From CAZYJR01 sp964647905 (GTDB lineage: Bacteria; Desulfobacterota; DSM-4660; Desulfatiglandales; HGW-15), in assembly GCA_964647905.1 (NCBI GenBank), contig CAZYJR010000005.1, forward strand, positions 62,001 to 126,000: a DNA stretch of 64,000 nucleotides, read 5' to 3'. How positions within the stretch are numbered: the first letter of the stretch is position 1; every line of letters starts with the position of its first letter. Positions 43,317-51,948 of the stretch are shown here, in pieces. The translations under genes and the position numbers were made by a program. Below the pieces are notes generated by a model that saw only the letters and a list, made by a program, of their open reading frames with translations, was not told the DNA's origin and made no database searches.

Positions 43317-43332
43317 AGCAACAGGCGTGCCA
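43317..43332 (-). promoter_or_regulatory. Sigma-54 promoter for the nuoE/nuoF/nuoG-like/hdrA-like operon
   Basis: On the minus strand TGGCACGCCTGTTGCT is a full match to the -24/-12 consensus (TGGCACG, four bases, TTGCT). Transcription would begin near 43306, about 70 bases before GTG 43237. A sigma-54 activator gene lies directly upstream. Confidence 0.85.
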
Positions 43333-43397
43333 CGATAATATCTATCTGAAATCAGGGAATATATCCAGAACCCAAGCGCTGAACGGACGCCGCTTTC

Positions 43398-43535
43398 CGT
43401 TTCATGGCTGAAACGTTCCAGCGAGCCTGAAACACATAACTATTTGAATAAAGGGAATCTCATGGAGACTTAAGCGGCTGGCGTTTCAATCGGTAGGTTT
43501 CACGCGGCATGCAACATCCGTGTGGTATATGAAAC
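43398..43535. promoter_or_regulatory. Array of GTTTCA/TGAAAC half-sites, candidate enhancer for the sigma-54 activator
   Basis: Six half-sites lie 67-203 bases upstream of the -24 element: GTTTCA at 43399, 43483 and 43497, and TGAAAC at 43409, 43428 and 43530. The first two form the perfect palindrome GTTTCATGGCTGAAAC (43399-43414; 7-bp arms with the flanking C and G). This fills most of the 339-base gap between the activator gene and the NuoE-like start. Confidence 0.65.
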
Positions 43536-43576
43536 AAAGCGGAGAGGCCGGGTAGAGAAAAATGGTTCTTGCTTCC

Positions 43577-45310
43577 TCACAAGAGTCCGTGGGCCTTCAT
43601 CTTCCGCCACAGGGTGCTCCTGCTCATTCCAAGGAGGTGTGCGGCGGCGTCGCGTCGGCCTTGGACCTTTTCCAGGGTCTTTTGGATGGTGATCTTTTCG
43701 TCCTCCCACTCGCTTGGGCCTTCGGCCGCAGCCGTGGACGCGGGCCGTGCGGAATGCCCGGCTTCGAGTTCAGGGAGATGGGAGGCGGTGACGATGGGCC
43801 CCTTGACGAATACGAAGGCATACTCCAGGGCATGCTCCAGCTCGCGGATATTGCCGGGCCAGGAGTACTGCCTGAAGACGCGCAGCACCTTGGGATCCAC
43901 GCCCCGGACGTTCTTCCCATACTTGGCGTTGAACAGCCCCACGAAGTAGTCCACGAGCAGCGGGATATCCGAGACCCGCTCCCTCAAAGGAGGCATGTAT
44001 ATGGGCACGGTGCGCAACCTGTAGTAGAGATCCTCCCGGAAGCGGCCTCGGCTCACCTCTTGAGTCAAACTCTTGTTGGTGGCTGCAATTATCCTGGAAT
44101 CCATTCGAATGGGCCTGGTCCCGCCCACCCGCTCGAACACCCTTTCTTCCAGCACCCGGAGCAGCTTTATCTGTATCTCGGGCTTTATCTCGCCCACTTC
44201 ATCCAGGAACAGCGTCCCGCCCTTTGCCAGCTCGAACCGCCCCACCTTGTTGTTCAGGGCCCCGGTGAAGGCGGCCTTTACATGGCCGAAGAGTTCGGAT
44301 TCGAGAAGGGTCTCGGCAAGGGCCGAGCAATTGACCGCAACGAACGGCCCCCCGGATCTGGGGCTGTGTGCGTGTATGGCCCTGGCTATGAGCTCCTTGC
44401 CGGTCCCTGACTCCCCCTCTATCAGGACCGTGGCGTCAGAGGCGGCCACATCCGGCAACATGCTCAGTACGTGGGCCAGGCCTTGGCTCTCCCCTATGAT
44501 CCGCCCCGGTCGCTCGCCCAGGGAGATGCCGTCTTCTTCAGAGCGCTCGAGCTGGGCTATGGGCCTGAAGCTCTCCACGGCCCCCATAATCAGGCCGTGC
44601 TTGTTCTTGATCACCGAGGTGTTGACCAGGATTGACTGGGGCCTCCCGCCCTTGTCCACGATCCTGACGTCCTGGTCCATCCCCAGGACACCGGTCTCCA
44701 TGGTCAGCTTGAGCGGGCAGCTGCTCTTGCAGAGATCGCTCCGGAAGATGTCCCAGCAGTTGCGGCCCAGCACCTCCTCGCGCCGGTAGCCGGTGATCTC
44801 CTGGGCCCTCTTGTTGAACGAGGTTATCCTCCATCTGTTGTTGATGGTAAAGACCCCTTCGGCCAGATGCTCGAACAGGCTGTCATATTCCCAAACCTCT
44901 TCTGGCCGCCCGGGGGCCTGGGATTTGCCGGTCACGTGATCCCTGAGCGTTATCAGGACACCGATCAACTCCTGCCCGGGCCCGTAAAGCGGGTCCATGG
45001 AAAAGGTGATGGATACCGGGAGTCCGGAATCCAAAAAAACCTTGGCCATGAGATTTGACCGGGAATGCCCCTCCAGGGACTCCTTCCACGCCTGTTGGGC
45101 CTCGCTCCGATACTCTTCCGAGATGACCTCCTCGACAAAAAGTGTCTCACCCTGGGGGAGCCTGCGCTTGAGGAGCCTCTCGGCCTGTAGGTTGGAAGAC
45201 ATGATGGTCCCCTCCCTGGAAAGGACCACCACTCCGTCTCCTTCGGGCAGCTCATCAAAGTCCACCCCCTGCCCGCTCAAAGGTTCAGGGCTCTTCTCAT
45301 CTGCTTCCAA
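43577..45310 (-). CDS. PAS-containing sigma-54-dependent activator (Fis-type DNA binding)
   Basis: This 577-aa protein (TTG 45310 with GGGGG upstream) has two PAS domains (about 15-125 and 140-260), an AAA+ domain with Walker A GESGTGKE, Walker B GGTLFLDEVGE and the sigma-54-contacting loop AAFTGA in place of the usual GAFTGA, and a C-terminal Fis-like helix-turn-helix (DAAAHLLGMSRSTLWRKMKAHGLL). The linker before the AAA+ domain carries CKSSC (a Cys pair), possibly redox-sensing. It probably activates the adjacent sigma-54 promoter. Confidence 0.9.
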   Translation of the reverse strand: MEADEKSPEPLSGQGVDFDELPEGDGVVVLSREGTIMSSNLQAERLLKRRLPQGETLFVEEVISEEYRSEAQQAWKESLEGHSRSNLMAKVFLDSGLPVSITFSMDPLYGPGQELIGVLITLRDHVTGKSQAPGRPEEVWEYDSLFEHLAEGVFTINNRWRITSFNKRAQEITGYRREEVLGRNCWDIFRSDLCKSSCPLKLTMETGVLGMDQDVRIVDKGGRPQSILVNTSVIKNKHGLIMGAVESFRPIAQLERSEEDGISLGERPGRIIGESQGLAHVLSMLPDVAASDATVLIEGESGTGKELIARAIHAHSPRSGGPFVAVNCSALAETLLESELFGHVKAAFTGALNNKVGRFELAKGGTLFLDEVGEIKPEIQIKLLRVLEERVFERVGGTRPIRMDSRIIAATNKSLTQEVSRGRFREDLYYRLRTVPIYMPPLRERVSDIPLLVDYFVGLFNAKYGKNVRGVDPKVLRVFRQYSWPGNIRELEHALEYAFVFVKGPIVTASHLPELEAGHSARPASTAAAEGPSEWEDEKITIQKTLEKVQGRRDAAAHLLGMSRSTLWRKMKAHGLL

Positions 45311-45572
45311 GATCGATCCCCCTGCTCACCAAATCCCGATCAGTGAGAACGGATGAGATGTTCCAGCAGGCCCGCCTAACCGCCGAGGGGTCCAGCCCGG
45401 CCTCGAGCACCCGGTTCCCTTCACCGTAGCCGCGTTCTTCGGCCAGCTTCACTAAATCCTCCAGGTCTTGGCGGGACCTCTGATCGCCCTCTTCGAACCC
45501 CTCCTGGTGCAGCCGGCACAAGGCATTGACCCTGGCCACCGAGCATCTCTTACAAAACTTACTATTTTCCAT
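45297..45572 (-). CDS. Small Cys-containing hypothetical protein
   Basis: This 91-aa frame starts at ATG 45572 and overlaps the sigma-54 activator start by 14 bases, so it is probably cotranscribed. Cysteines cluster at the N terminus (KFCKRC and ALC), a possible zinc or Fe-S site, and the rest looks helical. I do not recognise a family. A perfect tandem CTAAAGCAG repeat lies just upstream at 45581-45598. Confidence 0.55.
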   Translation of the reverse strand: MENSKFCKRCSVARVNALCRLHQEGFEEGDQRSRQDLEDLVKLAEERGYGEGNRVLEAGLDPSAVRRACWNISSVLTDRDLVSRGIDLGSR

Positions 45573-45608
45573 GCTATTATCTAAAGCAGCTAAAGCAGTC
45601 CATTAGAG

Positions 45609-46379
45609 TTAGCAGCGGCATCGGGCGCAAAACTTCTCTGTTATGGACCAAAGATCCGGAGTCAAGACTTCATTCACCTTTTCTCTGACATGAGGGGGAA
45701 CACCCCGGTAGAACGCGTGAGCAATACCTCCTGTTATGCATGCCAGGGTATCGCTGTCTCCTCCCAGGGACACTGCATTTCGCACCGCGTCCTCATATGA
45801 ATCCGACTCCAGGAAGGCGATCAAGGCCTCGGGCACAGTCCCCTGGCAAGAGACATCAAAGCTGTAAGTCGGGCGGATATCATCCAACCTTCGAGCCAAG
45901 TCATACCCAAACCCTCTTGTTATCCTATCCCGGATCTCTGCCTTGTCCTTCACCCGCCCGGCTAGGAAGACCGCAAGGGCGGTGGCCTGTGCCCCCTTGA
46001 TCCCTTCCGGGTGGTTGTGGGATACCTCGGCGGTCCTCCTGGCTTGGTCAAGGACTTCCTCCTCGGTATCAAAGGCAAACCCGACCGGACTGACCCGCAT
46101 TGCAGCACCGTTCCCCCAGCTGTTGTAGGGTCTCGGATCAGGGCTGTACAGCCAGTGGATGAAGGAGGCCCCGTAGCCGGCGTTGGGGTAACGCCCACCG
46201 ATCTCTCTTATGGACTCCAGGTACGTCCGCCCGGTAAGGATCGCATTTGCCACGGCGATTGTCAGCACGCTGTCGTCGGTGAACCTGCACCGCGGGTGAA
46301 ATAGAGGAAAATCCTTGCTCTTGATGGGACGGCGCTCATACACAGAGCCGATGATGTCCCCGGCGATAGCTCCTATCAT
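45609..46379 (-). CDS. ADP-ribosylglycohydrolase-family protein
   Basis: This 256-aa protein has the metal-site motifs of the family: GAIAGDIIGSVYE at the N terminus, FTDDSVLT near residue 35, and LGGDSDTLACITGGIAHA near 210. Members such as DraG remove ADP-ribose from proteins (nitrogenase reductase in DraG) or act on other ADP-ribose conjugates. No nif genes or ADP-ribosyltransferase are in the window, so its target is unknown. It is divergent from the MFS gene. Confidence 0.87.
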   Translation of the reverse strand: MIGAIAGDIIGSVYERRPIKSKDFPLFHPRCRFTDDSVLTIAVANAILTGRTYLESIREIGGRYPNAGYGASFIHWLYSPDPRPYNSWGNGAAMRVSPVGFAFDTEEEVLDQARRTAEVSHNHPEGIKGAQATALAVFLAGRVKDKAEIRDRITRGFGYDLARRLDDIRPTYSFDVSCQGTVPEALIAFLESDSYEDAVRNAVSLGGDSDTLACITGGIAHAFYRGVPPHVREKVNEVLTPDLWSITEKFCARCRC

Positions 46380-46453
46380 ATGCCTCCTGCCCGCGTAGAT
46401 GCCCAGAGCCAGATACCCCTATGCCAACGATTATGGCAAAAATCCCTCGATCG

Positions 46454-46468
46454 ATCAAACCGTTTGAT
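46454..46468. promoter_or_regulatory. Perfect 7-bp inverted repeat, candidate operator
   Basis: ATCAAAC-C-GTTTGAT lies in the 232-base gap between the divergent ADP-ribosylglycohydrolase and MFS genes. Its size suits a dimeric repressor, but no regulator gene is adjacent. I saw no convincing -35/-10 pair in the gap. Confidence 0.35.
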
Positions 46469-46611
46469 ACTCGCCCCCGGCCGGAGGAAAAAATCGCCTT
46501 AACAAATGAAGGCTTTTCGAAAGGCGTCAACGCCGTTAGATTTTGCTTTTCAATGGGTTGATGATAAGTTATTTTCGTTTGCTTTAGAGTGTTGCATGGA
46601 GATGATTACGA

Positions 46612-47835
46612 ATGCGATGGAGACCTTATTATACAGTCTGGTTGGTGATGAGTTTTGGCTGGATAACCAACTACATGGTGCGAGCCGGATTATCGCCTGT
46701 TCTACTTTCCATAATTGACGAATTTAACCTGACCTATAGTCAGGCCGGTCTTATTGCAGCCGCTGTTTTCTATTCTTATGCAGCTATGCAATTTCCGGCA
46801 GGCGTCATAGGAGATAAGATAGGCCGTAAGACAGTACTGATACTATGCTCCTTTGGATGGGGGATTATGTCACTTTTGACTGGGTTGGCCCATTCATTTC
46901 TATCACTTTTTATGTTTAGGTTGGCTACAGGATTTGCCCAAGGAACCTATTTCAGTAATGATCGTGCAATTATATCTTACTATACACCAAAAGAAAAAGC
47001 AGGGCTAGGACAAGGAATATCTTTTATCGGTCTTGGTATTGGGCTTACTATCGGTATTATGCTGGCGGGAGTAATATCCGATTACTTGGGGTGGAGATGG
47101 GTCTTTTACCTGTTTTGTATTCCTACTTTTCTTGCAGGCATTCTTATTGCCTATTTTATAAAAGAACCGAACATTGGTAAAACTCGTGCTCATTTTGAAG
47201 TCAACAATAATAGTCCTATAAGCATCAAATCCGCTTTTACTACTTATGATCTCTGGATGATCTATATAGCTGGTATAGCAGGTATTTACGGGCAGTGGAT
47301 GCTGGGCTCATGGGGCCCGGCCATGTTCAAGGAAGTCGGGGTCGAAGCTCTTTCCACAGGATCCGCGTTTGCAAGCGTAGTGGGCCTATCAGCGGTCCCG
47401 GGGCTCATCATCAACGGGCTCGTGAGCGACCTTTTCTACCGCCGGGGCATATCACGAAAAGCAGTAGCCATGTTCGACTTCATCGGAGGGGCGATCCTGC
47501 TCGGGTTGGTGGGGGTAGGCATTCAAACCAAGGTCCACCCGATCATGCTCGTTGTTCTTATGTTTTGTGCGGGATTCTTTCTCTTCGGTCTGTTCGGCGT
47601 CCTCTACTCCTTAATCTCTGAGATCACTCCTCCGGGGGTCATGGGAAGCACCTTCGGACTAACCAACTCCTTCAACTATATAGGAGGATTCTCTTCGCCC
47701 TGGCTCACAGGCCTGGTCAAGGATGCCACCGGATCCTTTTCATATGGCTGCTACCTCGCGGGAGGCCTCTGTCTCATAGCCGCAGGGATGGTTTCGACCA
47801 TGCGACCTGCGTTTCGTATACATAAGCCTTCTTAA
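46612..47835 (+). CDS. MFS transporter
   Basis: This 407-aa protein has about twelve membrane helices and the MFS loop motif GDKIGRK (near residue 65), with a related VSDLFYRRG loop in the second half. It resembles organic-acid:proton symporters or sugar-phosphate-type antiporters (FSPWLTG near the end). The substrate is unknown. About the first 650 bases are AT-rich (37 percent GC in one sampled line), while the second half returns to about 57 percent. It is followed 43 bases later by the enoate-reductase-like gene. Confidence 0.87.
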   Translation: MRWRPYYTVWLVMSFGWITNYMVRAGLSPVLLSIIDEFNLTYSQAGLIAAAVFYSYAAMQFPAGVIGDKIGRKTVLILCSFGWGIMSLLTGLAHSFLSLFMFRLATGFAQGTYFSNDRAIISYYTPKEKAGLGQGISFIGLGIGLTIGIMLAGVISDYLGWRWVFYLFCIPTFLAGILIAYFIKEPNIGKTRAHFEVNNNSPISIKSAFTTYDLWMIYIAGIAGIYGQWMLGSWGPAMFKEVGVEALSTGSAFASVVGLSAVPGLIINGLVSDLFYRRGISRKAVAMFDFIGGAILLGLVGVGIQTKVHPIMLVVLMFCAGFFLFGLFGVLYSLISEITPPGVMGSTFGLTNSFNYIGGFSSPWLTGLVKDATGSFSYGCYLAGGLCLIAAGMVSTMRPAFRIHKPS

Positions 47836-47878
47836 CCAGGCGGAATGATGATTTCCAACCTTTCCGGGAGACAAAACG

Positions 47879-49825
47879 ATGAAACATGATTTTCCTCTCT
47901 TATTTTCCCCTTTCAGCTTGAACAGACTATTGCTGAAAAACAGAATCGTAATGGCACCTATCGATACCAATTTGGCAGACGATAATGGCTATGTAACGGA
48001 AGACCTACTCGCTTTTTATGAAAGAAGGGCAAGAGGCGGAGTAGGTATGCTTATCGTGGAAAACTCACAAGTCGATTTCCCTATTGGAAAGAATACAAAG
48101 CGGCAGCTTTCCATACACGAAAATGCGCAGGTTGAAGGTCTCACAAGGCTTGCTCAGGTCATCCGTTCAGGGGGTGCATGTCCCGCCATACAACTCCATC
48201 ATGCGGGTAGGGAAACCACGCTGGAAGTGACTGGAGGACTGAGCCCCGTCGCCCCATCCCCTATCCCGTGCAAACACCTCAAGACTCCCGTGAGAGAGCT
48301 AACCAAGTCCGAAATAGAAAGAATCATCGAGAAGTTTGTGTCTGCGGCTCTCAGGGGCAAGAAGGCCGGCTTTGAGCTTATTGAAATCCACGGGGCTCAT
48401 GGATATCTGGTAGGAGAGTTCCTGTCTCCTTACACTAACAAACGCACGGACGAATACGGGAACGGCTTCCAAGGCAGAATGCGCTTTCCTGTCAGGGTCA
48501 TTCAGGGAATAAAGGATGCGCTGGGACGAGATTTCCCCCTCGGTTTCAGGTTCAGCGCGGACGAGTTTGTAAAAGAAGGGATTGAGGTTTCCGAGGCCCA
48601 ACGGATTGCCAAGGCCCTGGAAGACGCCGGCATCGATGTGCTCCATATCTCGGCCGGCATTTACGAGTCACTACCAAAGCTGCTCGAGCCCATGTCCTAT
48701 CCTCAAGGATGGCGCTGTCACCTTGCAGCGGCAATCAAGAGATCGGTCTCGGTCCCGGTGATAGCCGTAGGGGTCATTCGGGAACCCTCTTTTGCGGAAC
48801 AGGTCCTTGAACAAGGAGCGGCCGACTTTGTCGCAATCGGCAGGGGGCTCCTGGCGGACCCTGATTGGCCTGAAAAAGCCGTGAAGGGCCGAGCCTCCGA
48901 GCTGAGAAGATGCATCGGCTGCAATGTGGGGTGTTTGAGCAAGCGCCTGACCGACAGCATCAAGTGCTCGGTCAATCCCGAGACAGGGCGAGAGAGATAC
49001 CACCGGATTCTTCCACTGAAGGGAAAGAAAAAACGTGTCACCATAGTCGGGGGAGGACCGGGCGGGCTGGAGTCGGGGCGAGTGGCCGCTCTTCGGGGTT
49101 TTCACACCACTCTTTTTGAAAGGGAGAACCGGTTGGGAGGACAAATGAGGCTTGCCTCAATTCCTCCTGGAAAAGACAAGATCCGGTGGGCCATTGAATA
49201 CTACGAGAAGCAAATGCAACTCTTGGATATAGATCTCAGGCTTGGTGTGAAAGCCGGAGTGAAGGAAATCCTGGATACCGAGCCGCACGCAGTAATACTG
49301 GCCACCGGATCACTGCCCCTGACGTGCAAGTTCAGTGCGGCGGTCCTGACCGCCGATGAAGTACTTTCAGCCCCGCCCCCGTATCGGGGCGGGGGAGCTG
49401 CTGTCATTGGCGGTGGTTCCATCGGATGCGAGACGGCGCTCTTTCTTCAGGAAAGAGGCTGCCATACAGAGCTCTTTGAACAACTGGACGAGGCGGCCCA
49501 TGATATGGAGTCAATCAGCGCATGGGATCTCAAAGAGCGCATGCAAGAGGCCGAAATCGAGATCCATTTGGAATGCGAGGTTATTGATGTGCAGGATCAG
49601 TCAATCAAGGTCTTTGAGAAAGGACGAACCATCACCCACGGACCTTTCGACCTGACCGTATGCGCCGTGGGTCGAGAGTCCGATAGAGCCCTAGTCGATG
49701 CGCTGCGCCAAAGCGCTTACCAGGGCGCTCTGCGTCTGGTCGGTGACGCCGGTGAGGTGGGCAGAATTCATGATGCCATTCATCAAGCTTACTACACGGT
49801 GACCACTGAGATCCATCCGGCTTAG
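47879..49825 (+). CDS. NADH:flavin oxidoreductase (2-enoate / 2,4-dienoyl-CoA reductase family)
   Basis: This 648-aa protein has an old-yellow-enzyme FMN barrel (residues 1-340, with HHAGRE and EIHGAHGYLVGEFLSPYTNKRTDEYG, shown in two parts here: IHGAHGYL and FLSPYTNKRTDEYG). A [4Fe-4S] motif follows (CIGC, GCLS and KCSVNP cysteines, near 345-365), then an FAD/NAD domain (VTIVGGGPGGLESGRVA near 385). It would reduce an activated C=C bond with NADH. In this neighbourhood a ring-derived enoate is possible, but the substrate is unproven. Confidence 0.88.
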   Translation: MKHDFPLLFSPFSLNRLLLKNRIVMAPIDTNLADDNGYVTEDLLAFYERRARGGVGMLIVENSQVDFPIGKNTKRQLSIHENAQVEGLTRLAQVIRSGGACPAIQLHHAGRETTLEVTGGLSPVAPSPIPCKHLKTPVRELTKSEIERIIEKFVSAALRGKKAGFELIEIHGAHGYLVGEFLSPYTNKRTDEYGNGFQGRMRFPVRVIQGIKDALGRDFPLGFRFSADEFVKEGIEVSEAQRIAKALEDAGIDVLHISAGIYESLPKLLEPMSYPQGWRCHLAAAIKRSVSVPVIAVGVIREPSFAEQVLEQGAADFVAIGRGLLADPDWPEKAVKGRASELRRCIGCNVGCLSKRLTDSIKCSVNPETGRERYHRILPLKGKKKRVTIVGGGPGGLESGRVAALRGFHTTLFERENRLGGQMRLASIPPGKDKIRWAIEYYEKQMQLLDIDLRLGVKAGVKEILDTEPHAVILATGSLPLTCKFSAAVLTADEVLSAPPPYRGGGAAVIGGGSIGCETALFLQERGCHTELFEQLDEAAHDMESISAWDLKERMQEAEIEIHLECEVIDVQDQSIKVFEKGRTITHGPFDLTVCAVGRESDRALVDALRQSAYQGALRLVGDAGEVGRIHDAIHQAYYTVTTEIHPA

Positions 49826-49873
49826 TCCTCTGAGCTTCAGGGCTCACACCTTTCGCCGGAGGAGTCTGCTGGG

Positions 49874-51361
49874 CTACATCTTTCTTTTCCGGGTCAACCC
49901 AATTATATACGGACCGAGCAGAATGAAGAGGTTGATCAGAAGAAGGGCAAGGCTTATGGGCCGTGTCAGAAAAGTGCTCCAGTCGCCTTTGGACATAATC
50001 AGTGATCGCCGGAAGTTGTCCTCCAAGATGGGGCCCAGAACAAAGCCAAGAATGATCGGGGCGGGCATAATACCAATCTTTTGGAGGAGATATCCCAACA
50101 CTCCGCAGGCAAGCAAGACCCAGATGTCGAAGACCGTGCTGCGTATGGCAAAGGATCCGATGATGCAAAAAATCATGATAGCCGGGAGGAGGTAATAACG
50201 GGGTACCCTGATCAAGTGGGCGAAATACTTGGCACCCAGCAAACCGACAACCGCAAAGACTAAAACTGACACTATATTGCCAAGATAGATTGTGGAAATT
50301 AGATCAGGGCGAGTCAAAAAAAGCATAGGTCCGGGGGCCAGGCCGTTGATCATCAAGGCCCCGATCAGAATCGCAGTCTGAGGGTCTCCCGGTATGCCCA
50401 GAGAAAGAGTGGGTACTAGAGCACCTCCTACAGCGGCATTATTGGCCGCTTCTGCTGCGACCACGCCTTCGGCGATCCCGGTCCCATACTCTCGCGACCT
50501 CTTGGAAAATCGCTTTTGAATACCGTACGCGGCCATGGATGCTATAGCTCCTCCGGCGGCAGGCACTGCACCGATAAACGTTCCGATCATCGAGGAGACA
50601 GGTATCATCGGCCCCATACGGAAAAAGTTTGAAAGGTTGGGCAGGACCCTCTTTATTTTGGCCACCGCCACCTTTATCTCTTTGGTCTGCTCGAGCTTGA
50701 CCAAAACCTCCGTGACCCCGAAAAAGCCTACCATCACCGGGATCATCTCAAGGCCGGCTTCGAGGTCCCTGGAGCCGAAGGCGAACCTAGGGTAGCCGGT
50801 GATCACATCCTGCCCTATGGAGGCGAGTAAAAGGCCTATTATGCCTCCCATCAGGCCTTTAAGAGTCGATCCAAAGGATATATAGCTGACTATGCTTATT
50901 CCCAGAAACGCCACCCCTGTATACTCTTGAGGCCCGAACTGGAGGGCGAAGTTGGCCAGAATCGGGGCTGCAAAGACCAGCACCAGAACTCCGAAAAGTC
51001 CGCCGATGGCAGAGGACAGAGTGGCATACCCTATGGCCCGACCGGCTTCGCCCTTTTGTGCCATCAGGTAACCGTCAAAACCCGTGGCGATGGCGGACGG
51101 TGTGCCTGGAATATTGACAAGGATGGCGGAAATAGATCCGGCGTAACAGGCGCCGACAAACATACCGATAAGGAAAAGCATGCCGTGAACATCGCTCATG
51201 GCAAAGGTCATAGGCAAAAAAATGGCCATGCCCATGGTCGCAGTCAGTCCTGGGATTACACCGAAAAGTATACCCAATACCGTACCTAGAATAACCAGGT
51301 AAAATGAGTAAGCACTTGCAAAATTAGGCAAACCCGCTAGAATAAGATCAAAACTTTCCAT
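49874..51361 (-). CDS. tctA: Tripartite tricarboxylate transporter, large permease TctA
   Basis: About 495 aa from ATG 51361; an upstream start at 51415 would overlap tctB and adds a Lys-rich segment. It is a multi-span membrane protein with the TctA signatures GVIPGLTATMGMAIFLP (about 33-49) and LGIPGDPQTAILIGAL. It works with TctB and TctC in sodium-coupled carboxylate uptake. Confidence 0.92.
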   Translation of the reverse strand: MESFDLILAGLPNFASAYSFYLVILGTVLGILFGVIPGLTATMGMAIFLPMTFAMSDVHGMLFLIGMFVGACYAGSISAILVNIPGTPSAIATGFDGYLMAQKGEAGRAIGYATLSSAIGGLFGVLVLVFAAPILANFALQFGPQEYTGVAFLGISIVSYISFGSTLKGLMGGIIGLLLASIGQDVITGYPRFAFGSRDLEAGLEMIPVMVGFFGVTEVLVKLEQTKEIKVAVAKIKRVLPNLSNFFRMGPMIPVSSMIGTFIGAVPAAGGAIASMAAYGIQKRFSKRSREYGTGIAEGVVAAEAANNAAVGGALVPTLSLGIPGDPQTAILIGALMINGLAPGPMLFLTRPDLISTIYLGNIVSVLVFAVVGLLGAKYFAHLIRVPRYYLLPAIMIFCIIGSFAIRSTVFDIWVLLACGVLGYLLQKIGIMPAPIILGFVLGPILEDNFRRSLIMSKGDWSTFLTRPISLALLLINLFILLGPYIIGLTRKRKM

Positions 51362-51383
51362 TTTAGACTTTTTTTTCTTTCTG

Positions 51384-51878
51384 CTAGAAGATACTTGAAT
51401 TAGGCAGATCAACACCTATAAAAACATCAAATACTATATATACTAGAGCCATCATAGCTGCGCTATAGAGAAAAACCAGACTTATATCGATGATTCTAAA
51501 AGATGCTCTAATCAAAATAGAAAAAACAAATACTAAAATAAAACCACTCAAAAGAAATCCGACATACTTCATAACAATAATTGAAAAGATGCATAGCACC
51601 ATGAAAATGATAATAGAACGATAAGTTATATCTATCTGAACATCCGTTTGATCCGTCTTTACATCATGAAGCCGCTTCTTACCTAATATGTCTTGTATAA
51701 GAACAAGCAAACCGAGACCCACCAGAACTCCGGCCAGGACCCTGGGATAGAAGGCTGGACCATGCCCGAACCCTTGGCCTTTCACGCTCGGATAGCCAAG
51801 GGTGTCAATGAGCACAAAGATCCCGAATACCAGGCATACAACAAATGTCAGCCATGTATCGCGTCTTACTGTAAACAC
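51384..51878 (-). CDS. tctB: Tripartite tricarboxylate transporter, small permease TctB
   Basis: This 164-aa protein (GTG start 51878 after GAGGG) has four membrane helices and the typical N terminus with FFxxGxPxxL-like GHGPAFYPRVLAGVLVGLG. Its 3' two-thirds is strikingly AT-rich (22 percent GC in one 60-base line), unlike its 5' end. Confidence 0.85.
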   Translation of the reverse strand: MFTVRRDTWLTFVVCLVFGIFVLIDTLGYPSVKGQGFGHGPAFYPRVLAGVLVGLGLLVLIQDILGKKRLHDVKTDQTDVQIDITYRSIIIFMVLCIFSIIVMKYVGFLLSGFILVFVFSILIRASFRIIDISLVFLYSAAMMALVYIVFDVFIGVDLPNSSIF

Positions 51879-51948
51879 AGGTTTTCCCTCATCCGCCCCC
51901 TCCTCTTCCGAAAGAAGGGAGGGGGCTTATTGATCCGGCAAGCGAACC

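Noticed and set aside
43238..43333. Longer N terminus for the NuoE-like protein starting at 43333
   Set aside because: The first codon would lie at the -24 element of the sigma-54 promoter, upstream of the predicted transcription start.
45581..45598. Perfect tandem CTAAAGCAG repeat
   Set aside because: Only two nine-base units; too short to call a regulatory array without other evidence.
51362..51415. Upstream start for TctA at 51415
   Set aside because: It would overlap tctB by 32 bases and add an atypical Lys-rich segment before the conserved N terminus. Not fully excluded.
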